A stretch of DNA of 64,000 nucleotides from assembly GCF_007954405.1 (NCBI RefSeq), contig NZ_CP042344.1, positions 1,240,001-1,304,000 of the forward strand, given 5' to 3'. This document shows positions 38,620-46,855 of this stretch, piece by piece. A program made the position numbers and the translations under genes. This DNA is from Comamonas flocculans. GTDB taxonomy: Bacteria; Pseudomonadota; Gammaproteobacteria; Burkholderiales; Burkholderiaceae_C. The first letter of the stretch is position 1. Each line of letters begins with the position of its first letter. Below the pieces are notes generated by a model. The model had not been told where the DNA came from. It did not search any database and was given only the letters and a program-made list of their open reading frames with translations.

Positions 38620-39756
38620 ATGCCAGGACTGTTGCCCCACGTCGATCCGGACGGATTGCTGGAATTTTCCGTGGTCTATACCGACCGCTCGCTCAACCAC
38701 ATGTCGCAGCGCTTCGTGCGCGTGATGCAGGACATCCTGGCCACGCTCAAGGAGGTGTATGCGGCGCATACCGCGGTCATCCTGCCGGGAAGCGGCACCT
38801 TCGGCATGGAGGCGGTGGCGCGCCAGTTCGCCAACCACGAGAAGGTGCTGATCGTGCGCAACGGCTGGTTCAGCTACCGCTGGACGCAGATCTTCGAAGA
38901 AGGCGGCCTGGGCGGCGGCGCGGTGGTGTGCAAGGCGCGCCGCCAGGGCGAAGGTGCGCAAGCACCCTGGGCGCCCTGCCCGATCGATGAAGTGGTGCAG
39001 GCGATACGCGCCGAAAAACCCAAGGTGGTGTTCGCGCCGCACGTGGAAACCGCCAGCGGCATCATGCTGAGCGAAGACTACATCAGCGCGCTGGCCAGCG
39101 CCGCTCATGAGGCGGGCGCGCTCTTCGTGCTCGACTGCGTGGCCTCGGGCGCGGTCTGGGTGGACATGCGCAAGACCGGCGTGGACATATTGATCACCGC
39201 GCCGCAAAAGGGCTGGAGCAGCTCGCCGTGCTGCGCCATGGTGATGCTGTCCGAGCGCGCGCGCAGCGCCATCGAGCACACCAGGAGCTCGAGCTTTTCC
39301 TGCGACCTCAAGAAGTGGATGCAGATCGCCGAGGGCTACGAGCAGGGCCGCCACGCCTACCACACCACCATGCCGACCGATCCGCTGGTGCAGCTGCGCG
39401 ACACCATGCAGGAGGCGCGCGAGCGCGGCTTCGAGACGCTGCGCGCACAGCAGATTGAGCTCGGCGCCAAGGTACGCGCGCTGCTGGCGCGCCGCGGCTT
39501 TCCCAGCGTGGCGGCCGAGGGCTGGCAGGCGCCGGGCGTGGTCGTGAGCTACACCAGCGACCCCGACATCCAGAGCGGCAAGAAATTCCTGCAGGCGGGC
39601 GTGCAGAGCGCCTCGGGCGTGCCGCTGCAATGCGACGAGGGTGCGGACTTTCACACCTTCCGCCTGGGCCTGTTCGGCCTGGACAAGTGGGCCGACGTGG
39701 ACGCGACGGTGGCGCGCCTGTCGCGCGCGCTGGACGCCATGGGCGTGCCGGCCTGA
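38620..39756 (+). CDS. Class V aminotransferase (alanine-glyoxylate / serine-pyruvate type)
   Basis: A 378-aa fold-type I PLP enzyme. The PLP Asp is in LFVLDCVASGAVWVDM near residue 178 and the Schiff-base Lys in ITAPQKGWSSSPCCAMV near 196. LPGSGTFGMEAVARQF and HTFRLGLFG are also family-like. AGGAGA lies 7-8 nt before the ATG. The likely reaction is alanine or serine with glyoxylate or pyruvate; the direction and physiological substrate are not evident. It follows yggS by 65 bp and may be co-transcribed. Confidence 0.9.
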   Translation: MPGLLPHVDPDGLLEFSVVYTDRSLNHMSQRFVRVMQDILATLKEVYAAHTAVILPGSGTFGMEAVARQFANHEKVLIVRNGWFSYRWTQIFEEGGLGGGAVVCKARRQGEGAQAPWAPCPIDEVVQAIRAEKPKVVFAPHVETASGIMLSEDYISALASAAHEAGALFVLDCVASGAVWVDMRKTGVDILITAPQKGWSSSPCCAMVMLSERARSAIEHTRSSSFSCDLKKWMQIAEGYEQGRHAYHTTMPTDPLVQLRDTMQEARERGFETLRAQQIELGAKVRALLARRGFPSVAAEGWQAPGVVVSYTSDPDIQSGKKFLQAGVQSASGVPLQCDEGADFHTFRLGLFGLDKWADVDATVARLSRALDAMGVPA

Positions 39757-39775
39757 AGAGCCGGCCGGCCACGCC

Positions 39776-41197
39776 TCAGGGCGGCGCCGGCACAAGGGGC
39801 GCATCCGGCCCCTGCTGGCGCTGCAGCCACTGGGCCACGGCGCGCACGGTGTGCTCGCGCTGCTCGCCCTGCGCCCCACCTGCGCCCGCACCCCGTTCCC
39901 AGCGCGCATGGGCGCGTGCCGGCGCCAGCAGCCGCAGCAGTTCGCGCGCGCCGGACAGCGGCTCGCCCGCGTCTTCATCGGCCAGTTGCAGCACCTGCAC
40001 CGCCCCATGGCCGCGCTGCGCCAGCGCCCGGGCCAGCCGCAGCAACTGGCGGGCCAGCAGCAGCAGCACCGGGTCTTCGACGCTCATCTCCTGCACACCC
40101 TGCCAGCGGTTTTCCAGCTTGCGCCACACGGGCTTCCAGCCGCCCGAGGCAGCGCCGCCCAGCGTCGCGCCCAGCGTGGTGGCCGCGCCCAGCGACAGCC
40201 CGGCCAGCGCCAGGTCGGCCGCCATGCCCAGGCCCGCACCGATGGCCGCGCCCAGCCCGAGCTGGCTGCCGGCCTGGCGCAGCAGCACCGGGTTGAACAG
40301 GTCGTCCTCCCAGCGGCCGGAGAGCTCCGGCAGTTCGGCCAGCTCCGCGTCGCCAGGACGAAAGGCGTGCAGCGCGAGCAGGGCCGCAACCGCACGCCGC
40401 GCATGGGCGCGCACCTCGTCCTGAAAGCGCCGCACCACGGCGGCGCGCTCGGCGGCATCGGCAAAGTCCGCGGCCGATACGCTGCGGCGCATGGCGGCCA
40501 CGTCGACCAGGGTGTCGGCCAGGGTGCGCAGCGCCGCCCGTTCGCGTTCGCGCGCGCCGCGGGCGAGCGCTTGGGCCAGCGCATGCAGTTGCGCGCGCTG
40601 CGCCGGCAGCAGCGTGGCCAGGTCGGTGTAGAGCTGCTGCTCGCTGCCATCGAGCGGCGCCACCACGTCGAACTCGGCGCGCGCGTGCAGGCCGCATTCC
40701 TGCAGCGCCGCGTGCCAGTGCTGCGCATGGCCGCCGGCCTCGCGCAGGAAGTTGAGCAGTGGCATCACCGGACGCCCACACCAGCTCAGGATCTCGATCT
40801 CGGCGCGGTACTTGGGCAGCACCGGCTCGCGTGCGTCGATCACCAGCAGGGCGCAGTCGGCGCCATCGACCAGGGCGCGCAGCACCTTGGCTTCCTGCTC
40901 GAAACAGGCCTGCGCCTCGGGCCCGGCAAGAAAGGCGCGTACCCGCGCGAGGCGCGTCTGGCCCGGCTGGCGCTGCAGGAATTCAAGCAGCGCGACCGAA
41001 TCCTCCAGACCCGGCGTGTCGATGAAGCGCGCCAGCACCTGGCCGTCGGCGCGCAATGCGATGGCCTCGCTGTGGCGCGTGGTGCCCGGGCGATCCGACA
41101 CCTCGCCAAAGTCCACCCGGCGCGTGAGCGTGCGCAGCAGCGAGGTCTTGCCCGCATTGGTGTGGCCCACCACGGCAAGCACCAGGGGCGCACTCAT
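39776..41197 (-). CDS. GTPase with DUF3482 domain
   Basis: A 473-aa protein. The N-terminal Era/TrmE-like GTPase has the P-loop GHTNAGKTSLL at residues 9-19, DRPGTTRHSEA, and the G3 motif DTPGLEDS; NxxD-like DARE follows. The C-terminal half is DUF3482 with a Gly/Ala-rich segment (GAAIGAGLGMAADLALAG) that may insert in membranes. Its ATG overlaps the stop of the DUF2868 gene, so the pair is translationally coupled. The cellular role of the pair is unknown. Confidence 0.9.
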   Translation of the reverse strand: MSAPLVLAVVGHTNAGKTSLLRTLTRRVDFGEVSDRPGTTRHSEAIALRADGQVLARFIDTPGLEDSVALLEFLQRQPGQTRLARVRAFLAGPEAQACFEQEAKVLRALVDGADCALLVIDAREPVLPKYRAEIEILSWCGRPVMPLLNFLREAGGHAQHWHAALQECGLHARAEFDVVAPLDGSEQQLYTDLATLLPAQRAQLHALAQALARGARERERAALRTLADTLVDVAAMRRSVSAADFADAAERAAVVRRFQDEVRAHARRAVAALLALHAFRPGDAELAELPELSGRWEDDLFNPVLLRQAGSQLGLGAAIGAGLGMAADLALAGLSLGAATTLGATLGGAASGGWKPVWRKLENRWQGVQEMSVEDPVLLLLARQLLRLARALAQRGHGAVQVLQLADEDAGEPLSGARELLRLLAPARAHARWERGAGAGGAQGEQREHTVRAVAQWLQRQQGPDAPLVPAPP

Positions 41198-42630
41198 GGC
41201 CGCTCCCGGTCTGCTATCCACTCGATAGCTGGTTGCGCTTGCTCCACAAGCGCCAGACCCGAAAAACCTTCAGATTTCAGCCAAGCCCGCCAGCGCTCGC
41301 GGCCCGGCTCGCCCAGCGGCCACAGGGCCATGCGTGGCACGCTCTGGCTGGCCTCGCGCAGCAGCCGGGCGGTGCCGCGGTCCGGGCTGGCACCGGCATG
41401 CACCACCCAGAGCAGGCTGGCCGGGCGTTCGGCCGCCAGGCGGGCAAAGAAGCGTTCGCGCTGTGCGCCGCTGCCGTCCAGGCGTTCGCTGGCCAGGTGG
41501 GCGAGCTCGGGCAGGGGCCAGGGCTGCTGCGGGCGCAGTTCAAAGCCCACCACCAGCGGCGCACCCGCGCCGGGCACCGCGCCAGCGGCCGCCTGCGCCG
41601 TCGTGGGGGCGGCGGCCCTGTGTTCAGGGTCGAGCACCTGCGGCACCGGCTCCAGCGCATCGAGCCGGCGCACGATGGCCTGTACCGCCGGGTCCGCCAT
41701 GTCCACGGCCTGCGCCTGCGCGCTGCCGCGGCGCCAGCGCCGCCAGCTCCACAGCGCCAGCACCCCGCGCGGCAGCAGGCCATAGAACAGCACGCAGCCC
41801 AGCAGCCACATCGCCCAGGCATGCTGGCTGGCCGCGTCCGCGGGCGCGCCGCGGCCGGCGGCAAGCACCGCCTCGGGGCCGGGCACCGGCCAGCCCAGCA
41901 GTGCGGGCAGGGCACCGGTGGCGCGCACGAAGCCCTCGAAGAAACCGGCGCTGAGTATCGTGGTCTCCCAGCTCAGGCGGTAGGACTGAAAGGCAAAGGC
42001 GAAAGCCAGCACCAGCAAGGTGAGGGCGAGCGACAGCGCCCAGATGCCGTGGCTCAGCAGACCCCCGAGCCAGGGCCAGAGCCGCTCGCGCCCGAGCACG
42101 CCGGCCAGGGCCTGCCACAACAGCGGCGCGTGGCGTCCGCGCCCCGGCGCCAGGCGGGCGCTGGCCGCCAGCACCCAACGCCCGAGCGAGGGGCCGGGCA
42201 TGGACAGCATGCCGCCGCGCGCCGACCAGGCCAGGCCCAGGAGCCAGAGCAACAGGGTCACGAGGTGCAGGCCCAGCAGCGTGACGAAGGCCGCCACCGC
42301 GTTGATGCTGCGCTCGGGCGTGAGCACGCTGCGGGCCGCGGCCAGGCCCGCCAGCGCCAGCAGCAGCGCCAGCAGCAGCACCGCGAAGCCGCCCCAGGAG
42401 CGCCAGCGCGCAAGCTCCTGCGGCAGGCCCAGGCGGTCACCGAGCAGCCAGGCACGCAGCGCCACCTGCCGCGCCCGCGTACCACCGGCGCCCCAGGCCC
42501 GGCGCAGTTCGGCGGCATCATCGAGCGGGCCCTCGCGCTCGATGCGCTGCACCGCCCGCACGATCAGCGCCATCTGCAGCGCAGACGGCGGCGGTGCATC
42601 GCCAGCAGGGTGGAAGGGGCGGCTGTCCAT
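41194..42630 (-). CDS. DUF2868 integral membrane protein, partner of the DUF3482 GTPase
   Basis: A 478-aa protein with four predicted membrane helices (around residues 70-90, 110-135, 190-215 and 275-295). A C-terminal cytosolic region contains VGFELRPQQPWP and RLLREASQSVPRMALWPLG. The DUF2868/DUF3482 pairing recurs in proteobacteria, which suggests a membrane-GTPase complex. The last ~20 codons (EGFSGLALVEQAQPAIEWIA) are encoded by element copy G, so the C-terminus may differ from relatives. A GATAAT box (42642-42647, minus strand) lies 11 nt before the ATG. Confidence 0.88.
   Translation of the reverse strand: MDSRPFHPAGDAPPPSALQMALIVRAVQRIEREGPLDDAAELRRAWGAGGTRARQVALRAWLLGDRLGLPQELARWRSWGGFAVLLLALLLALAGLAAARSVLTPERSINAVAAFVTLLGLHLVTLLLWLLGLAWSARGGMLSMPGPSLGRWVLAASARLAPGRGRHAPLLWQALAGVLGRERLWPWLGGLLSHGIWALSLALTLLVLAFAFAFQSYRLSWETTILSAGFFEGFVRATGALPALLGWPVPGPEAVLAAGRGAPADAASQHAWAMWLLGCVLFYGLLPRGVLALWSWRRWRRGSAQAQAVDMADPAVQAIVRRLDALEPVPQVLDPEHRAAAPTTAQAAAGAVPGAGAPLVVGFELRPQQPWPLPELAHLASERLDGSGAQRERFFARLAAERPASLLWVVHAGASPDRGTARLLREASQSVPRMALWPLGEPGRERWRAWLKSEGFSGLALVEQAQPAIEWIADRERP
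41213..41280 (+). repeat. Dispersed element, copy G with terminal hairpin
   Basis: GCTATCcactcGATAGC (41213-41229) forms a 6-bp hairpin, followed by TGGTTGCGCTTGCTCC, ACAAGCGCCAGACCC and GAAAAA. Together with copy B it shows what looks like the full-length form: a short terminal hairpin plus the GCGC/GCGC body. It provides the 3' end of the DUF2868 gene. Confidence 0.7.
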
Positions 42631-42711
42631 GGATGGCGCAGATTATCGACAGAGCGCGCCCGGCGCATCGCCTCTGGTACAAAGCGGGCAGCCTGCCCAG
42701 CCCCTGACCGC

Positions 42712-43434
42712 ATGTCCCCGACCCTCTTGCAACGCGCGCGCCAGCTTGCGCTGTGCGCCTGCCTGCCCCTGGTGGCGCTGGCCGCCCCCGCATGCCGCAC
42801 GCCGGCGCAAGCCAGCGCCGACGCGGGAGAGCCCTGGCTTGCCGCGAGCTGGCAAAGCCGCGCGGACGGTAGGTGGCACTACGTGCTGACGCAGTCTGGC
42901 CGCATCACTCGGCTGGACGGCTGCACGCTGCAGCCGCTGGCGCAGGAGCGCGAGAGCGGCCCCTGGGAGCAGCTGGCCCTGTCCTCGGACGGCCGCTGGC
43001 TGCTGGCGGCAAGCAGCCGGCGCCCCGAACTGCAGGTGTTTGACGCCCGGTTGCGCCCCGTCAAGAGTTTGCCGGTGCAGCGGCTCGATGGCCAGCAGCC
43101 CTCGGGCGTGCTGCAAGTGCTGGACATGCCGGCGCGGCGCAGCTTCATCATCGCGTTCTCGCAACTGCGGGAGCTGTGGGAGCTTTCCTACGACCCGCAG
43201 GCAGAGCCCGTCTTCGACGGCCTGGTGCACGATTACCGCATGGGCGAAGGCCTGGCGCAGCCCGGCCTGCTGCACCCGCGGCGCACGCCGCTGCCGGCGC
43301 CAGCAACTGCGCTGCGCCTGGCGGGCGACTGCTGCCGCGTGCTGGTGCGCCATGCGCAGGCGCCGCAGACCTGGGACGTGATCCACCTGGACGTACGCCG
43401 CAAGGTGGGCGAACGGCCGGCGGCGCCCGACTGA
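42712..43434 (+). CDS. Shortened cytochrome d1-heme-domain-like (NirF/NirS type) protein
   Basis: A 240-aa exported protein: signal peptide to about residue 30 (ALAAPACRTPAQA), then beta-propeller-like repeats (LALSSDGRWLLAASSRRPEL). The segment LWELSYDPQAEPVFDGLVHD followed by YRMGEG and RRTPL matches my recollection of d1-type propellers, and HLDVRRKVGE follows. Relatives normally continue for about 150 more residues after the LDVRRK strand; here the frame stops. It is probably a truncated or specialised relative. The gene stands between divergent DUF2868 and convergent GDT1 genes, without nir neighbours. Confidence 0.6.
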   Translation: MSPTLLQRARQLALCACLPLVALAAPACRTPAQASADAGEPWLAASWQSRADGRWHYVLTQSGRITRLDGCTLQPLAQERESGPWEQLALSSDGRWLLAASSRRPELQVFDARLRPVKSLPVQRLDGQQPSGVLQVLDMPARRSFIIAFSQLRELWELSYDPQAEPVFDGLVHDYRMGEGLAQPGLLHPRRTPLPAPATALRLAGDCCRVLVRHAQAPQTWDVIHLDVRRKVGERPAAPD

Positions 43435-43443
43435 TGCGCCGCC

Positions 43444-44022
43444 TCAAAACCCCCAGCCGGCCCCCGCGCCCAGCAGCGTTGCCACGCCCAGCGCCGCGAA
43501 TACCGCCGCCGCCAGTCCATGCACCAGCTTCATCGGGATCTTTGCGGCCAGCCTGTCGCCCATGAACACCGCGGGCACGTCGGCGATCAGCATGCCGAAC
43601 GTGGTGCCGAGCACCACCAGCAACGGCAGGCCGTAGTGCGCGGCCATGGCCGCGGTGGCGACCTGCGTCTTGTCGCCCATCTCGGCCAGGAAGAAGGTGA
43701 GCAGCGTGGTACCGAACACCCCGAAGCGCCGCGCGACGGCGGTCTCTTCATCGTCCATCTTGTCGGGCACCAGCGTCCAGCCGGCCATCGCAAGGAAGGA
43801 CAGGCCAAGCACCCAGCGCAGCACGCCCGGATCCACCGCCGCAGTGATCCAGGCGCCCAGGGCACCGGCCAGGCCATGGTTGACCAGGGTGGCCGCGAGG
43901 ATGCCCAAAACGATGGGCAGGGGTTTCTTGAAGCGCGCGGCCAAGATGAAAGCCAGCAGCTGGGTCTTGTCGCCGATTTCTGCCAGCGCGACCACCCCGG
44001 TGGAGACGAGGAAAGCTTCCAT
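43444..44022 (-). CDS. TMEM165/GDT1 family (UPF0016) manganese exporter
   Basis: A 192-aa membrane protein with six helices and the two family signatures E-x-G-D-K-T: ALAEIGDKTQLLAF near residue 15 and FLAEMGDKTQVATA near 115. These line the cation path. Bacterial members export Mn(II) (MneA type). A yybP-ykoY manganese riboswitch lies in its leader, which strongly supports that role. ATG 44022 is preferred; an ATG two codons earlier is possible. Confidence 0.92.
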   Translation of the reverse strand: MEAFLVSTGVVALAEIGDKTQLLAFILAARFKKPLPIVLGILAATLVNHGLAGALGAWITAAVDPGVLRWVLGLSFLAMAGWTLVPDKMDDEETAVARRFGVFGTTLLTFFLAEMGDKTQVATAAMAAHYGLPLLVVLGTTFGMLIADVPAVFMGDRLAAKIPMKLVHGLAAAVFAALGVATLLGAGAGWGF

Positions 44023-44087
44023 GCACATTCCCGGGCCGGATCAAGAACGATTGACCGCCGCGCACCTCCGGCCAGGGCGGGTGCACG

Positions 44088-44200
44088 GCAGTCAAAGGTC
44101 TTGCCAGGTGGCGCACCGCTGACGCCATGGCCTGCGGGCCAAGGATGTTGACGTCAGCCACTTCCGCAAGGAAAGCGCGGCTACTCCCCAATGACCGCGC
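44088..44200 (-). promoter_or_regulatory. yybP-ykoY manganese riboswitch
   Basis: Read on the minus strand, the aptamer starts with ATTGGGGAGTAGC (GGGGAGTAG = 44181-44189). It contains GACGTCAACATCCT of the first loop and ends with GGCAAGACCTTTGAC (44091-44105). These are the conserved ends and L1/L3 sequences of the Mn2+-sensing yybP-ykoY class, and flanking GGTCA and TGACT can close the P1 helix. Just downstream a 10-bp stem (GCCGTGCACC with GGTGCGCGGC) precedes the gene and may be the expression platform; it lacks a T-run, so control may be at translation or through Rho. Confidence 0.88.
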
Positions 44201-44284
44201 GAGTGTAACCTCGGCCCTGCGGCGGCCCGGTGCACCACCGCATGCCGGCCGCTTTGGCCCCTCTGCCCACGCTGGAAATTCGCC

Positions 44285-44539
44285 ATGCCCGCTCCCGCCC
44301 GCCTGAACCGCCAGAGCCTGGCCGCCGCCCAGGCGCACCTGCGCCGCGCCTGCCCGGTAATGGATACGCTGGTCGCCCGTTTCGGCGCCTGCACCCTGGC
44401 CGACCGCAAGCTCACACCGTTCGAATCACTGGCCCGCGCCATCATCGGCCAGCAACTTTCCGCACGGGCCGCAGACTCCATAGAAGAGCGGGTGCGGGCG
44501 CTGGTGGCCTTCGCTGCAACCGGCGACCGGCGCGCCTGA
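44285..44539 (+). pseudogene. Truncated HhH-GPD DNA glycosylase (AlkA-like), N-terminal part only
   Basis: An 84-codon frame. Residues 1-73 look like the N-terminal helical part of a DNA-3-methyladenine glycosylase 2 (VMDTLVARFG, then PFESLARAIIGQQLSARAAD). The sequence then changes to AFAATGDRRA and stops, so the helix-hairpin-helix, the catalytic Asp and about 120 residues are absent. It lies next to other fragments beside the tRNA-Phe island, consistent with a deletion. Confidence 0.65.
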
Positions 44540-44584
44540 CGCAGGGGCCCGGTCCCGCTCAGACAAGGCGGGGACGCGGCCCGC

Positions 44585-44743
44585 TCAGGATGCCACAGGC
44601 GGAATCTCGGCAACGGGGCGTTCCAGGATGCGGACCAGTTCTTCCAGATTGATCGGTTTGGTCAGGTGGTAGTTGAAGCCGGTATGGGCGGTCTTGGTGC
44701 GCGCAGCCTGGTCACCCCATCCCGTTGCAGCCACCGGCCGGCC
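44585..44743 (-). pseudogene. Response-regulator receiver fragment (C-terminal part)
   Basis: About 51 codons: GRPVAATGWGDQAARTKTAH then GFNYHLTKPINLEELVRIL. This is the end of a receiver domain, including the Thr-containing ATGW strand and the conserved LTKP Lys-Pro. The phosphoacceptor Asp and everything before it are missing. It was probably the tail of a hybrid kinase or regulator. From 44744 to 44820 nothing was recognised. Confidence 0.6.
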
Positions 44744-44820
44744 CGCGGGCGAACCCGAAGCGCGCATCAAGCCGGGCCATATTGACCCAAAATGCCGGCA
44801 AGCCGCGTCCAGGGCGGGCG

Positions 44821-44860
44821 GAAAAAGAAAAACCCCGCTAGTGTTTATGTAGCGGGGTTT
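44821..44860 (-). terminator. Intrinsic terminator, probably the original tRNA-Phe terminator
   Basis: On the minus strand an 11-bp perfect stem (AAACCCCGCTA with TAGCGGGGTTT, 9-nt loop) runs into TTTTTCTTTTT. It lies 12 bp beyond the left att copy of the tRNA 3' end, exactly where the terminator of an uninterrupted tRNA-Phe gene would be. Confidence 0.85.
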
Positions 44861-44872
44861 CCTTATCTGGTT

Positions 44873-44884
44873 TGGTGGCCTGGG
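44873..44884. other. Left attachment-site copy (12-bp tRNA-Phe 3' end)
   Basis: TGGTGGCCTGGG, identical to the 3' end of the tRNA-Phe gene at 47733-47744 and in the same orientation. It marks the left boundary of the mini-island. Confidence 0.7.
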
Positions 44885-44920
44885 ACCCAATCCCAAAAGA
44901 TTGTCTAACCAGCATGAGGG

Positions 44921-45005
44921 CAGCCTCTTGAAAAATCGATAGATAGACGAGGGAACCATCTGGGGAAAGCCCCTCGGAAAGCTATTTTTAGAGGCTGTTT
45001 TTTTT
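44921..45005 (+). terminator. Long hairpin with T-run at the left end of the island
   Basis: CAGCCTCT (44921-44928) pairs with AGAGGCTG (44990-44997), and AAAAAT with the inner strand of CTATTTTT. An inner stem CGAGGG/CCCTCG or GGGG/CCCC lies between. Eight T residues follow (44998-45005). It has the form of an intrinsic terminator on the plus strand but encloses about 60 nt of structured RNA, so a small RNA is also possible. From here to 45101 nothing else was recognised. Confidence 0.5.
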
Positions 45006-45101
45006 GGTGTTCATACAGTACCAAAAACACGACTGGATGCGTAGTGCATGCATGGCTATCCAACGCAGTGGGTCTATGAAGACCCGTCCAAGAACCGGGT
45101 C

Positions 45102-46151
45102 CTAGTTCGAGGCGACGTTGATGGCTTCTTCCAACTGTCGCACGCTCTCCAGCACATCCTCCAGGCGAGGCACATCGCCGAACACCATGCCGGCCATCGC
45201 CTCGTAGTCCCTGGCGAGCGCGTCGCGCATCACCGCACTCGGCGTCAACGTGAAGGAGCCCGGCGCAGCGGCATCCAGCCTCAGGTCCGTACTGCCGAAG
45301 AACAGCCGTGCATGGCGCGCGCAGTCGAGTGCGAGCGCGTGGTCGTTCGCCCACTGCGCCGCCTCACCAGACCGCATCATCTGATGCACGTCGTAGTAGT
45401 GGCGCGATACCCGCTGCCCGCCATGGCGCAACTCGCCGCGGCGTTCATGCCACTGACGCAGCCCATGGAGGATGACCACCTTGTCCCAGAACGTGCGCTC
45501 GGGCTTGACGGTCGTGACACCGCCGACGGCCAGATCCATGTCGGGCAGGTCCTGCGCGACATAGGGCACAACGGTTGCCGAGACATGCGGGTCCAGCGCC
45601 GACTTCGCTCCGGACTCGATCTTCACCGCCGAGCGGATGTAGCCGTTCTCGCCGCGCGCCGTGACCACCGGATACCAGAACAGGATCGTCTGCCCGTCCC
45701 GGTCCTCGGCATCGAGTTCCAGCCGGAAGCGATCGGTCGGCATCACCGATACGGCCAACTCGCCAAGCTGGTCCAGCAGCGGACCCGCGATGTAGGCCTG
45801 GCAGGCGGTGCGAACCGCATCCAGCCTAGCGCGCAGCTTCTTGCCGCTGAGGGCATCCAGTTCAACAACGTCGACCGACTGTCCCAGATCATCGCGGAAC
45901 ACCGTGACGTCAATGTCCTCCGAGAAGCGCGGCACCAGGCCGAAGGCCTTGGACAGCGACGTACCGCCCTTGAACAGCAGCCTCGGTCCGCCAGCAGGCA
46001 GACCGTTGAACAGCGCATCGAGCGTCCAGCAGACCCAGAAGTCCTTTTCCACGTTCTGCACTGCCGTACCAAGGCGGGTAGAGGCCGCCAGGAACAGATC
46101 GCGCCGCTCCCCATCGTCGGCCGCAATGACGGCGTTGAAGGCCTCGTTCAT
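45102..46151 (-). CDS. abiEii: AbiEii-type nucleotidyltransferase toxin
   Basis: A 349-aa toxin of a type IV toxin-antitoxin (abortive infection) system. The nucleotidyltransferase core is KGGTSLSKAFG near residue 61 followed by RFSEDIDVTVF near 75, giving the G-G-T-S and D-x-D residues for metal and NTP. The later motifs ESGAKSALDPH and PERTFWDKVVILHGL carry the conserved Lys/Asp of the family. AbiEii toxins modify tRNA or other targets and stop growth during phage infection. Its ATG overlaps the AbiEi stop (ATGA), giving coupled translation with the antitoxin first. Confidence 0.88.
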   Translation of the reverse strand: MNEAFNAVIAADDGERRDLFLAASTRLGTAVQNVEKDFWVCWTLDALFNGLPAGGPRLLFKGGTSLSKAFGLVPRFSEDIDVTVFRDDLGQSVDVVELDALSGKKLRARLDAVRTACQAYIAGPLLDQLGELAVSVMPTDRFRLELDAEDRDGQTILFWYPVVTARGENGYIRSAVKIESGAKSALDPHVSATVVPYVAQDLPDMDLAVGGVTTVKPERTFWDKVVILHGLRQWHERRGELRHGGQRVSRHYYDVHQMMRSGEAAQWANDHALALDCARHARLFFGSTDLRLDAAAPGSFTLTPSAVMRDALARDYEAMAGMVFGDVPRLEDVLESVRQLEEAINVASN

Positions 46152-46855
46152 CGAGGCACCCTCGCCTTTCTCACGACGCCTCGCGTGACTGGCGAACGCT
46201 CCCTCGGGGCGACATGCCGCGTGGCCAGAGGATCGAAGCTCGGCAGTTCACGTAGCAGCTCCCGCATCCATGCGGGCAGCGCCGCGAAGCCCTCGATCAG
46301 ATCCTGCCGGATCGCAGGCCCGTGCACGGGCTCGGCGAGGATCTTGCCGAGACGCCGCAGGACGCGATCCCGGTCGGAGCCCAGCGTGTCCTTGAGCCAG
46401 TGCAGCGCCTGCACCACCCGCATGGCGGGCCGCCCGGCCCAATAAAGGCGGCTGGGCGCCGTCTGCTTGAACTCGATGACGAGGTTGTCGAGCTGGATCG
46501 AACGCCGCCGCGCATCGGTGTGGATGGTCACACGCGCCGGAACGGCGTCGGTCATGCCCAGATCGTTCGCGGCGGTCATGCCATCGACCAGCATGCGCAA
46601 CTGATCCCGGCGCGCGATGGCATCGAGCACGGCGCGGTAGTCGGGCGTCGTGGGCCTCTTGGTCAAGCGGCTGACCACGGGCCGGTCGTAAAGCCCCCGA
46701 TCGATCCGGCGCAGCTCACCCGCCAGCGCCAGACGCTGCAGCGCCTTGTCCACCGCGTTGCGGCCGCCCAGCGCGGCGAAGTCGGCGGGCGTCCAGACAC
46801 TACCGGGCGGCGCAGCGGACACCATGGATGCGATTTGGGATTTGAGATCGGGCAT
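46148..46855 (-). CDS. abiEi: AbiEi-type antitoxin and autorepressor (DUF6088 family)
   Basis: A 235-aa antitoxin. The N-terminal winged-helix region is VWTPADFAALGGRNAVDKAL, then ALAGELRRIDRGLYDRP; the C-terminal part holds QALHWLKDTLG and EGFAALPAWMRELL, typical of the antitoxin domain. The frame runs open upstream into integrase sequence, but ATG 46855 (MPDLKSQIASMVS) begins the antitoxin homology. It is preceded by an AT-rich promoter-like stretch and paired inverted repeats. AbiEi proteins repress their own operon through such repeats. Confidence 0.85.
   Translation of the reverse strand: MPDLKSQIASMVSAAPPGSVWTPADFAALGGRNAVDKALQRLALAGELRRIDRGLYDRPVVSRLTKRPTTPDYRAVLDAIARRDQLRMLVDGMTAANDLGMTDAVPARVTIHTDARRRSIQLDNLVIEFKQTAPSRLYWAGRPAMRVVQALHWLKDTLGSDRDRVLRRLGKILAEPVHGPAIRQDLIEGFAALPAWMRELLRELPSFDPLATRHVAPRERSPVTRGVVRKARVPR

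Noticed and set aside
41233..42711. Long plus-strand frame upstream of the d1-like gene
   Set aside because: It is antisense to the DUF2868 gene and low in complexity; only the part from the ATG at 42712 has a signal peptide and protein-like composition.
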